DNA from: Antedon mediterranea
Taxonomy: Eukaryota; Echinodermata; Crinoidea; Comatulida; Antedonidae
DNA: 64,000 nt
Assembly (NCBI RefSeq): GCF_964355755.1
Contig: NC_092677.1
Coordinates: forward strand, 7,817,001 to 7,881,000
Direction: 5' to 3'
Made by a program: the position numbers and the translations under genes. This document shows, piece after piece, positions 15,001 to 24,387 of the stretch; positions within the stretch are counted from its first letter, which is position 1; each line of letters starts with the position of its first letter. Under the pieces are notes generated by a model, which saw only the letters and a program-made list of their open reading frames with translations, searched no databases and was not told the origin of the DNA.

Positions 15001-17491
15001 AGAACTTTAAGTTTTGAACTTGATTAGTTCTGAAAATATTTTAGCCCTTCTTTTATTATTATATTATGATTATGTTTTATTTATGTTTTACAATGTTTAG
15101 AACTTATTTTTGGGTAAATAAAAGAAATAATAGAAAAGAAAAATTTGAAAATTCAATGAATTAACTCAAAAGTGCAATTTGAGTTCATCTGGATTTATGG
15201 TATTAACATTGTTAGAAAGAGTGATTGTTTGAATGAATACTGTACGCAAAATGAAAAAAAAACAAAAAATAGCAGATATTTATAACCAGCTATTTCCTCA
15301 TACCGAATAATAAAAAAGGAAACAAATAAAACGTATGTGGTGTTATGGTTTTTTCACTTCCAAATTGTAACCGCATGTGTATTATTTTGATTTATTAATT
15401 TTTGTTTATATTTTATATCTGTTTTTTATCGTACTAATATTTTCTAATTTTTAAGAAGAATTTATATTGTTATTTTATGATTTATAAATGCACAATTAAA
15501 GTATTTTAGTACTGTATTCAATCAGGTGAAAAGGCAAAATTAAAAAAAAACTTTAAAGAAATAGAATTCATCGCAAAGAAAGAATTAGAAGGAAGCACAA
15601 CAGGCTTTAGAACCTTGGCACTTGTGATTTGATGGCAAGCCTGTTAATTACTAACTACGAACTGCCAACTATGACAAAATATGTTTAAGAACAAACCTTG
15701 CATAATTAAGTTGCCGCTGCACAGCTGTTTTAATTTCTTGCTCATTTTCAATGGGAATTTCCTCGGGAAATTCATAGTCGGCACACCGTGATTCATCTGC
15801 TCTGCTCTTCTCAAAGACCTGACGTGCAATCTCTGCATACTCATGGTCTTTTGATGTAGGTTGATGTTTACGAAATGTTCCTTTACGAGATGGAGAAAAG
15901 GTTGATGGACTTGCACCTAAAGAAACAGTTTTTTAAACATTTTTTTTAATATCATCAATGACCCTTTAATAATGGCCCTCATTTTTTTTAAAAGGTGGCA
16001 ATGTCACTATGGTAATAGATAGTGTCAGGGGCAGGGACATTTAATTGAGATGAAAATAAAAAGTCTTTGGTCGCAGCATATGGCAGCTAAATCTCCTGTT
16101 CTTGTTCTTCTTGTTTCCTTTCTTCTTCGCTTAATTGAATTGAATACCTTATCATATTGTTCATCTTGTAATTGTACTATTGTCTTAGCAATTTAAGCTT
16201 CTGTATTTTTATTGTAAGCCGGACTGCTATATACCTTCATTATTATTATTTTCATTTATTTTTTATTTTTAACCCTTTTTAACTGGTGGACACGACTTAA
16301 AGTTGTTCGCAACTTATTTTGACCTCCATCCGCACATTTTTTATGTTTTTTTTGGTTATTGTAATTTTCTTATTTGCAATTTGTAATTTTTATCTTTTAA
16401 TTATTTTAAAATGTGTGGAGAAACTAATAAAACAAAACAAAACAAACAAAACAATTAGGCCAACATAAAATCGGCCAGGGTAGAGTTACACCAATATTAC
16501 ATTATTTAGGCTTTCTGGTAAGGTAGAATGCACACGAACAATTTCAATATTTTCAGCAGAAAAGAAAAATCACAAATTTGTTTGTGCTATTAAAAGAAAA
16601 TAACGAACAGCACAATATATCGTACAATTATTATTTTAAGCAAGAAAAGGTGTATTTTAAGCAAAAAACCTATTTTGTTTGCATAATAATTATATTGTAT
16701 TTCTGTGACAACATGTTACATTTTCACGTCAATGACCTTTAACAGCTCGGTGTTGAACCACAAAAACTTCGTGTCTCCGGTGTAGATTTGACTGCACCGG
16801 AGAAGGTACACCGGAAAACATTCAGGTTCGTTTCACCCCGGGGAGAGCACACCAGGGTGGTTGGATTTTCCCATTTACACCAGTCAATATAAACCACAAC
16901 ACCGGCGTTTAACGGCCCGGTGTACTAACAACCGCGGGGTTACACCGCTGTTACGGTGATACTAGTGTAAAAGGGATATTACTCACCATGCCCAACCTCT
17001 CGATCCAATGTTTTAAGGGTTAGCTATATTTCAATATTCAAAAACATGTAGGCCTAGGTGTACAGTTTGTGTAGTGATGACAAATAACAAGGGGAAAAAA
17101 AAGGGCAGGGTGAACAAACTAATAATAGGCCTAGCCTAGCCCCGGCCCTGGGCCTAGGTCAAAGTAATATTAATATATCTGCAGCAGAATTTACTACTGG
17201 AAGAGTCTGTGGATAAGAATCTCAATATTACTTTATATTGCCCACTCTGCACTGTAGCTTACAGTAGTTAGCTAGACCTCCTAGTACTTAGTAAGTTAAA
17301 TTAATAGCTAGGCCTAGGTCTGGTGGCGATACGTTCATCTATCACATACACAACATACCTCCAGATGATGTGGGCGATTGTTCTTTTGTTTCGTCATTAT
17401 TGGGGCCAAGGCCTGACGATCTTGCGCTCAATCTTAAACCGTTCTGGCTATTTTCATCTGTTTGTTCAACACCGTTCGCAACCTGTTCCAT
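1..17491 (-). CDS. AMPD2: AMP deaminase 2-like, 3' end outside the window
   Basis: AMP deaminase converts AMP to IMP and ammonia in the cytosol (purine nucleotide cycle). Coding exons on the minus strand: 17491-17359 (ATG), 15916-15697, 8149-7993, 6671-6497, 3274-3055, 2702-2573, 2248-2111, 1914-1852, 1560-1429, 1073-910, 707-581, 95-1. All joins are GT-AG and keep phase, giving 584 residues and then truncation. Family blocks seen: [51 protein letters not shown], the zinc-binding [56 protein letters not shown] and [24 protein letters not shown] and [20 protein letters not shown] are closer to vertebrate AMPD2 than to AMPD1 or AMPD3. The C-terminal part of the catalytic barrel (HCGEAG and STDDP motifs) lies left of base 1. 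The start is the first Met of the 5'-most recognisable exon; further 5' exons or other promoters are possible because the AMPD2 N-terminus varies between isoforms. Confidence 0.96.
409..573. mobile_element. MITE with 24-bp inverted ends (family 1)
   Basis: The left end AAGCTCTGTCTACACTATGA is repeated inverted at the right end (...CATAGTGTAGACAGAGCTT). The interior has tandem words such as GCCCAAATATGGTAGT. No ORF is present, so it is a non-autonomous DNA transposon by structure. Related partial copies lie near 18555-18650, 30117-30170, 35861-35960 and 58060-58135. The right end lies 7 nt from the AMPD2 5' splice site at 580. Confidence 0.8.
5200..5360 (+). mobile_element. SINE 3' tail fragment
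   Basis: The sequence ends with TATGTGCGCTGTATAAAT followed by T/ATT-rich repeats, a typical 3' tail of tRNA-derived SINEs in marine invertebrates. A possible box-B-like word (GGGTTCGATTTG) lies at about 5208. The tRNA-related head is not clear. It lies in an AMPD2 intron. Confidence 0.45.
6880..6980 (-). mobile_element. retroposon 3' end with (AAT)n tail
   Basis: AATAATAATAATAATATTTATTGG followed by a short unique segment looks like the reverse complement of a LINE/SINE 3' terminus. There is no coding content. It lies in the AMPD2 intron upstream (in minus-strand order) of exon 6671-6497's neighbour region. Confidence 0.35.
7410..7583 (-). mobile_element. tRNA-derived SINE
   Basis: The reverse complement begins GGAGTTGTTGCTTGGTGGTT (box A-like) and has a box B-like GTCCTGAGTTTAAGTCCC about 45 nt later. 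A tRNA-unrelated body follows, ending near GGATCACCCTAATTAAAT. The tRNA-like arms are too degenerate for a functional tRNA. Confidence 0.6.
8603..8799. mobile_element. 197-bp MITE with inverted ends and 7-bp target duplication
   Basis: Ends CATGGAGAAATCAGTTAGGA and its inverse (CCTAACTGATTTCTCCATG) are flanked on both sides by GTTATAT (8596-8602 and 8800-8806). A very short relative, CATGGAGAAATCAG joined to TTCTCCATGG, lies at about 11153-11180. Both are in AMPD2 introns. Confidence 0.8.
8975..9435. repeat. 80-bp minisatellite, about six units
   Basis: Units begin TAGAAATCACTATCTTCGTC and contain CATCCCTCTCTCCA and CATTGCATCTCCTAC. Full units are spaced exactly 80 bp (9142, 9222, 9302); two units lack the ATCATGGAACAC portion. 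Open frames running through it are repeat artefacts. It lies in an AMPD2 intron. Confidence 0.9.
10746..10832 (-). CDS. AMPD2: candidate 87-nt cassette exon of AMPD2-like gene
   Basis: On the minus strand an acceptor (AATAAACAG, 10833-10834 complemented) and a donor (GTATAA, from 10745) bound 87 nt, exactly 29 codons. The exon begins with 1 nt and ends with 2 nt of a codon, which matches exon 15916-15697 (ends with 2 nt) and exon 8149-7993 (begins with 1 nt). It can therefore be included or skipped without breaking the frame. It would insert [15 protein letters not shown]..., ending in a basic KRRPRKR, into the variable N-terminal region. Family alignment does not demand this exon, so support rests on splice signals and phase only. 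Confidence 0.5.
12213..12463. mobile_element. TIR element, short, non-coding
   Basis: Left end ACCATATATCCTCGGGTATA and right end complement ACCGTATATCCTCTGGTATA form inverted termini around a 250-bp non-coding core. The core holds further GGGTATAGTCCC words in both orientations. It is related to the larger element at 40818-41499 and probably to fragments near 7900-7975 and 11035-11130. Confidence 0.65.
13793..13913. mobile_element. 121-bp MITE
   Basis: Inverted ends TTCCCACTAGAGACA and TGTCTCTAGTGGGAA enclose about 90 bp of non-coding DNA. A similar start (GGTTTCCACTAGCAA) occurs near 57852. It lies in an AMPD2 intron. Confidence 0.75.
16735..16985. other. GC-rich block of unknown nature in AMPD2 intron 1
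   Basis: This 250-bp island is far more GC-rich than its surroundings. It repeats CCGGTGTA / TACACCGG words in both orientations (for example 16780, 16808, 16918, 16947). It has the look of a decayed transposon with many sub-terminal inverted words. No ORF is present and the ends were not resolved. Confidence 0.35.
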
Positions 17492-18913
17492 TCTGCACAA
17501 TAGGCTTTTAGAATTTAGTTGAAAATCTGGATTTATAGATATTTTAAAGTAGAAAAAGAGCTAGGCCTACCGATCACATCCAAACACTCTGCTGACAGAT
17601 GGATCTGCCGATTGTTTGTTTACTAATTCTGCTGACGACCTCTATAATTTATTTAATATGGGACGCCATAAGAGTATTATTAGGAATTTTAATTATGTTC
17701 TTGCAATCTTGCTCAGGTATCTTCCAAAAATTGTTTCATATTGTCAACAAATCATTTTGATGACGTCTCTGAATATTGGCAAGTCATACGATGACATACA
17801 TCAACTTTCTGCGCTGTTGCATTGTTGGAAGATGTTTTATTACCGATTATCTCTGTTCTTCAATCACAAATGTCATATCTAAAAAAATGCATGACGAATT
17901 AAAATCTAGTTAGCACTTAATGACAGCCGTAACAAGACATAGGAGGAAAACAGATACAATGAATTGATACTATCTTCATTAGTAATAATTAGTTAGAGGT
18001 AAAGAGAAGTTCTAATAAACACAATGATTATGCATAACTACAGCAGTAAATTATAAAGGGTTCCCTTTAGGGCTGTTCAATATAACTTCACAATAGCCTA
18101 CTTTCCTACAATAATAGAAGTATGAATGAGTAGGCTTGTGTGCCAGTTACCATTGTTATTTTGAATTCCAGTGATTTAATATCACATAAAAGTTATATTC
18201 AAACAAATCGTTGAAGTTGAACGTTCCGCCTGTGTCTCTTACCCGTGCATTTAAATATTACAGGTTTAACCATTGAAACGGTAGCCTATCTGTTATGCAT
18301 CCCTGAGGTATGCATCCCATTACTGACTATGACCACTGCAAAATAATATTAATAAGGTTTTAAAGCAACACTATCAAATTGTAACAAAAAAATGTGTCCA
18401 TATACTCAAGATTCAATATTCAAGATTCAATTTATTGTCACATAATATTACATACATGAAATTTGTTTTCCTGAGCTTAGAAACATAGATACAATACAAT
18501 TTAAAACAATAATATAAAAACGTAACACCTTAACTAATTATCTCTATATATGAACATGATGATGTCATATCACTACCATATTTAAGCATATCACTACCGT
18601 ATTTGGGCACATCGCACTTTTTTGTCAAACTAGTTTGATCATGATGTAAATGTTTGCTTCCCATTATGACGCAATACAATGAGTGTATGTAATGATTAAT
18701 TATCAACCATCATTTTTTTTTTCGAACAATGTTAACATTTGAGAACCTTTTTTTTGTATTGTTGCAACAATTGGTGGCCTATAGATTGTGTGTGTGTGTG
18801 GAAATAAGTAAAAAGGGACTCTCTCACGAGCATACAAAACAGTAACAGTATAATGTAACAAATAATAGCAAAGTTCGATGGTTATTCTGTGAGCACCAAG
18901 ATTATATAGCATG
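17492..18913. other. intergenic region between AMPD2 and Reeler genes (divergent promoters)
   Basis: The region separates the 5' ends of two divergently oriented genes, so it should hold both promoters. It contains a retroposon-like 3' end (18418-18540, starting with repeated CAAGATTCAATATT words) and a remnant of MITE family 1 (18555-18650). The small open frames here show no recognisable protein. Confidence 0.5.
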
Positions 18914-18921
18914 TATAAAAG
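18914..18921 (+). promoter_or_regulatory. candidate TATA box of the Reeler gene
   Basis: TATAAAAG lies 143 bp before the ATG at 19057. A start of transcription about 30 bp downstream would give a 5' UTR of roughly 110 nt, plausible for a TATA-driven secreted-protein gene. No transcript data are available. Confidence 0.5.
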
Positions 18922-19056
18922 CTTTATTCATTTAAACCAATGATGTGGAGAGGAAGATAAAGGCAAAATATTGTTTCGATACCTTCACTTCAATTTGTCA
19001 TTGGAAAAGGATCAGCATTCCTGTGCTGCTACTTACACAACACAAACACTTACAGG

Positions 19057-22000
19057 ATGAATCAAGTTGTATTTGTGGTAATACTGTTCTGTTTTGGGAA
19101 TGTGGCAGCCTACCCATCTGGTGCCGCAAGTTCTGCTTGTGAGAGCATGACTCCCAACCATGGAGCTTCGGCACAGCCTAACAACGAGTCGCCATATAAT
19201 GTTACGATCAGTTCCTCAGCATATACATATGAAAGCGAAATACAAAGTACGTATTATTTTTTCGTTTAGGCACACGGAACGAAAGATGAGGGTAATGTAT
19301 AGAGGGTGATGGGTTTATACCGTTCTTAATTGTTATATTTATAATTTAGAGCAGATGTCGTTTCGTGTACAAATACAAATATTTTGGAGCTATATTCGGA
19401 CAATCAGACTGAAAACAGCAGCATGCCAATGGAAAGCCCTTAGTACTAACACTAATCATAATCCATCAGCTTTGTTTTTTTCAGGGAAGATTTACTCTTC
19501 CCTGTTTTTTTTTCTCACTAAGACGAAACGAGGAGGACGTAAGCGCAACGCAAGCAATTTGATCAATCACGACGGGTTTGAATGATGTAGTAATTGGTAA
19601 AAGTACATGCGTTGGAGGAGTTGGATAGCCGAGTGGTTAGGACACTCGACTGTCGTACAATGCCCGACAACTCACAGTCCACTCAGCTGTAAAATGAGTA
19701 CCTGGTTGAAAATACTAGGGAGAAAAAAGGCGGCGTGGAAATGAACTGGCCACCCTACCACATAATGCCGAGGCTTAGTACAATGAGCTCCTAACAGCTC
19801 ATTCCCCTACGTTCAGAGAACACGGGACTCACCCACCCCACCCACATGCGTTACGCTTACGTTCTTGCGTTGCAACCTAGTGGCAAACCAAGTTTCAATC
19901 CTAAAATTATACGTATATTACAGCCATGAGCATGCTACTGTTTTTGACGATTCACTATCTGATTGTTCTGGTTTTTGCTTTTTTAGTTCAGATATCTTCA
20001 GATGTAAATTTTAAGGGATTTCTTTTACAAGTAAGGAATCCGGATACTGATGAAATCTATGGCGAATTCATCGAAAACCCACCATCTACGAAATATTTGG
20101 GTTGTACTGGCGGTACTTCAAATGCAGTCACTCATTCAGACTCAACGAACAAAATGTTTCTAGAGTTTACATGGAAGGCAAACTTCCAAAATGGCCCATC
20201 GACACTTGTTCCATAGTAAGTATTCTAGAGTTTACATGGAAGGCAAATTTCCAAAATGGCCCATCGACACTTGTTCCATAGTAAGTATTCTAGAGTTTAC
20301 ATGGAAGGCAAATTTCCAAAATGGCCCATCGACACTTGTAATGCGCCTCTTACACTAGGAGCATTGGGACTCGAATAACAAGGTTTGCGACAGCTCCTGG
20401 GAAGCTTGCCCATATGTTTGGGACAAAAAAAAACTATATTATTTATAAATACTTGCATAATAACAATGAATATAATAACATAGATAGGCCTCCAAAATTG
20501 GATTAAAACATCTTTAATTACATCAATACCATGCATTTATTGTGTCAGCATCCTCGTTGCCGTTAAGACAGTCAAAGAGTGAAAGTGGTTGATTCTTCAA
20601 CTTTTGTACCTTTAATGCTTATTCTTCTTGAAACAATTGTCCCTCTGAACAAATAATTTGTTTGCGCCTTTTTTTAGCTTTAGTCGAATAAGACCCTTTA
20701 TTGTGTTTTCTCCAAAGCCAAAATTATTATTTGTATTTTCAGTGTCACGGTCGTTCAGAGCAGGCTAACATTTTGGGTAAAACTTGAGGGACCGGAAATT
20801 AATTGTAAGTATTCATAATCGTCATCGTACCCACTGAAGTTATTATTATGTATAAAATACATTGTGTAAACCAATTAATAATTGTTTTCTTGAATTTTTT
20901 TTGTTGCATTTTAAAACAAAACAAAACAGATGTTTGTTCTACTCTCTGACGTTTAAGACTCATCTGTTTCCAATTTCAAAATTGTTATTCTAGTAATGAT
21001 CGTTTTAATTAAGGATTGTGTAAAATACAAAATGTTTACCTTAATAATCTTTATGGTAAGTTTTGATTTTTGTAATTTTAAGATGTATCATTTTAGGTAT
21101 TCTATCTTGTTTGGAACGGCCCCTTATAAATACTATTATAATAATTATTTATTATTATCATTACACTTGAGATCTTTGTTTAATCATTCTCCGGTAGGAC
21201 TCGAGCCCACAATCTTAAAGAAACTAGACGTTCATTCCCCTAAGCTACAGAGCTTTCGCTGATGTTCAGGGTTAAATTCTAAAAGTTATTAATTCTTAAA
21301 GTATAAAAGGCCGTAACGGTAGGGCCTACTGCGCCAACAGAATGGCAATTTAACTAATAACCATACCTCGAAGTAGTTATATTATCAACATTTATATTGC
21401 AATATTAAAAACATACATGCGTTTTAGGCCTATTTTGAATTGGTATTCCCATAATTTTTAGCATGCAACTTGAACTGTTTAAATGGAGGTACATGCAGCT
21501 TCAATGGGAATGGTGAAGAAATCTGTAATTGTGATGATGGGTTTTCAGGACCTACTTGCAAAATTAGTAAGTTTTTAAGACAATTTTGGAAAATTATGAT
21601 TACAGCATTTCATTTCATAACTGATGATATATATAATATTTAGTTGATACATATTACCATCGAGCTTGTTAAATGAAATGTCTGTTAGATCATAATTATT
21701 TGTGTGTGAAGTATTATTGCTGCGTAGTAGCTATATTTATATCTTGACGGCAATTTGACCTCCTGTAACGCTTCATTGCTTGTCAATTAATTCGAAAGAC
21801 CATGGTTTGTCTTCAAAACAATAGGCCCAAGATGACCTAGGCTACGTTATGGCTTTCGCTCTCTCTGCTGATAAAATCAATTATTGCAGGCGACAATCGT
21901 AAACTGCATAGAGTCCGTGGGAGGTCATTTGCTATCAAATTAGAAATACAATTTAATTATATTTTTTTAACGTTTATTATCACATTATTTTAAAATAATA

Positions 22001-22119
22001 TCAGAATTTGAAATTTACATATGTGACCCGCCAATAACCAATAAGTGTAGGCCTATGTTAAAATAATGTATCATTGTCTTTTTTTTACAGTAACTGTGTA
22101 TTGTCCATGTAAAAACTAA
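19057..22119 (+). CDS. secreted Reeler-EGF protein, 204 residues
   Basis: Exons: 19057-19246, 19987-20215, 20743-20804, 21462-21566, 22091-22119. All joins are GT-AG and phase-consistent (615 nt including stop). Residues 1-18 are a signal peptide (MNQVVFVVILFCFGNVAA). A Reeler domain follows at about 19-155: YPSGAASSACESMTPNHG, FKGFLLQVRNP, a second Cys in YLGCTGG, NAVTHSDS, and LTFWVKLEG at the end. An EGF domain follows (CNLNCLNGGTCSF, then CNCDDGFSGPTC), then ITVYCPCKN and stop. Reeler domains occur in reelin, spondins and small insect/invertebrate defence proteins; an extracellular role is inferred but the partner is unknown. The EGF and tail exons resemble the last two exons of the gene at 58590-63772. 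Intron 1 carries a SINE. A convergent neighbour (CAP gene) follows 2.3 kb downstream. Confidence 0.92.
19612..19830 (+). mobile_element. tRNA-derived SINE
   Basis: GGATAGCCGAGTGGTTAGGA is a strong box A, followed by tRNA-like anticodon-arm sequence and a body with AAATGAGTACCTGG, a word common in echinoderm SINE bodies. A canonical box B and CCA end are not seen, so it is not scored as a tRNA gene. It lies in intron 1 of the Reeler gene. Confidence 0.65.
20160..20339 (+). repeat. three tandem copies of a 65-bp exon end plus splice donor
   Basis: CTAGAGTTTACATGGAAGGC starts at 20160, 20225 and 20290, a strict 65-bp period. Copies 1 and 2 include the 5' splice site CCATA/GTAAGT; copy 3 stops just before it. 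Only the first donor keeps the Reeler gene open, because reading past it gives TAG at once. Confidence 0.95.
21110..21262 (-). mobile_element. tRNA-derived SINE
   Basis: The reverse complement has GCTCTGTAGCTTAGGGGAAT (box A-like) and GTGGGCTCGAGTCCTACC (box B-like) at tRNA spacing, followed by a short AT-rich tail with ATAAT repeats. Arms do not pair well enough for a functional tRNA. It lies in intron 3 of the Reeler gene. Confidence 0.55.
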
Positions 22120-24387
22120 CCAGTGGTTTTATTTGGAATATTATCTGAGGTTGAAGAAAATGACTGTAAACGAGAAAACTGACATCAAATGTATACATAT
22201 TTTTATAAAAAAAGAAGGAGTGAAAGGCTGGTGTGTCGAATGTTATTAATGACTTGAATTTAATGAATATAACCAAGAAAAAAAGTTTTATTTATTGTTC
22301 TTTCTACATTCAATGATGCTTTTTTTTGTTATTGATATTCTATCTAATATAAGAAATAATGATTTATTATTATTTTGTTTAACAATCATTAGTAAATATG
22401 TAGTCTGGGTTTCAGGGGGAGTTTTGTTTTAATATTAGTAAAAAGAGAAATATTTTGACACATATGGCGTTTCATACGTATACTATACTTGAGTTTGAAT
22501 ACACAAATCGAAATAAAAACAAATAAATAAACAAGAAATATTTGGCACATAATAGTTATTTTACCTGAAAAAAATGTAATTTAAAGCAACAAATACTTAA
22601 ATTGTCTGTCAGACAATGGTTTTTGGGTTTATTTTCTCTTTTTATATGTGAATAAATATTATTTTTTTGTTACAGAAGTGAATACTCAATTTCTGTCACT
22701 TTAGTTAATTGTATTGCTAAGGTCAAGTCTGGGGGGTCACTTCATCACCCTAGATATTTCAAGTGTGAAATATCCTATTACAAACACAAACTTTAATGGA
22801 CTGTTTCGATAATAATTCAATGAATATCTGACAGTGAATATACCAGAAATGCTTTGGGATTTGTAATTTTAGCATGACATATGTCCTAATAGACTCTTTT
22901 TCTAGACGTTTTTTGGGTCTACTGTAGCAGCTGGAATCAATAAATTATAGTGGAGTTTCCATTTTCGTAAAACTGTCGTCCTTAGAACTATAATTGCTGC
23001 TTGCTTTAGGTTCTGATTGAGTAGTCCTAGCGGGCTAGAGGAGCAGCAGCGTGGTAAAAAAGACAAAGCATACAGACTTGGGGGAAAGTCTAGTGGCGGG
23101 GATAGGTCTACACTTCAGACATTTGGCCTGAAAGCTACTCTATTCTATTTAGTCCAATCTTTATGAGGGCGTGTGTTTTATTGATGTACTACTAATCGGT
23201 AATTTAGTCCAACGCTCGTCGCATTGCTGCTTGTTTTATTATGCAAGACATTTACGCTGTCTTTAAGTTCCCGGCACCAAGTTGTACAAATGGGTACCTG
23301 GTAAGGTCAAAACACAACTGCGTTAAGGCTGCCTCATGTGATCAGTATTATTTTGTATGTTTCCATGATATTTAAGTTTTCCAAAAATGTGAATCGCTTG
23401 TTCATTTCATTTTATCTTTATGTTTCGGAATAGGTCTACCATGGTGACATAATAATTATATCCATAACAAAAGAGAGAAAAAAAATCTTAATCTAAGAGC
23501 TCATAGAACAAAAACAAAAAAATACTTATATATAAAGTCAATGCAACAAGGCATTCCATTGCATAAAGCACAATAAGAATGACATTATTATTTATTTATG
23601 TAAATGTATGTGTGATTGCCATTGTATTACTTTTACATGTTTGGTACACCGGTTTAGTTTTTGTAACTTCTTTTTGACGAATAAGAAACGAAATATTCTC
23701 CATTAATACATGTTTTAATGATTATTATAACAATTTTTATATTGAAAAATAAACTATAGGCCCTATAATAAATAAATATTAAACATTATATATATCAAAT
23801 GCAAGGTTTATTTCAATTTTAATTCTATTTTAATCATTGGTAAGTCTTCTTATTTCCCCATATTAATATCTTTTAGGCCTACTTATATTTTCTACATATT
23901 TTGATTATTACAAAACAAAGCCTATATAAAATGAATAATAATATTATAATAAATATTAACAATATTGCGACTATATTTATTTCTTTTAAAATTGTATCTG
24001 CATTTATATAAAAGAACTCTATCGGTTTAAGTTCTGATCAGTTTTTCTTACATAGTTCTAATATTCGGTTAATTAATAATTACTGCGCATGTTCAAAATG
24101 TTGCTATGTATAGAGGGCGTGGAGGAGGCGGTACTAACACTTCGTTGTGCTGTACGTGAACAATATATTACATGGGTTCAAAGATGTAAACGCGCTGAAA
24201 TGAGTCAAGTTTGCGCTCCTTATTTTTTCACAACCATGCATGCACTGGAGTGCACAAAGTGCGCAGCAAATCTAACGCACTTCGACATGTGCATTTTTTT
24301 TGTAGGCTATATAGGCCTACTATTATATTAGATATTTGTGACGACAATCTCATGGTACATGCGTCCGTTTGGTGGCTTACAGATGAC
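22120..24387. other. convergent intergenic region
   Basis: The region lies between the stop codons of the Reeler gene (plus) and the CAP gene (minus). A candidate poly(A) signal for the Reeler transcript is AATAAA at 22512-22517. A SINE-body fragment (AAATGGGTACCTGG) lies at about 23287. The rest is AT-rich with no coding signal. Confidence 0.5.

Noticed and set aside
19616-19690. Serine-type tRNA gene
   Set aside because: Box A is convincing but the 3' half and acceptor stem are lacking and a SINE body follows.
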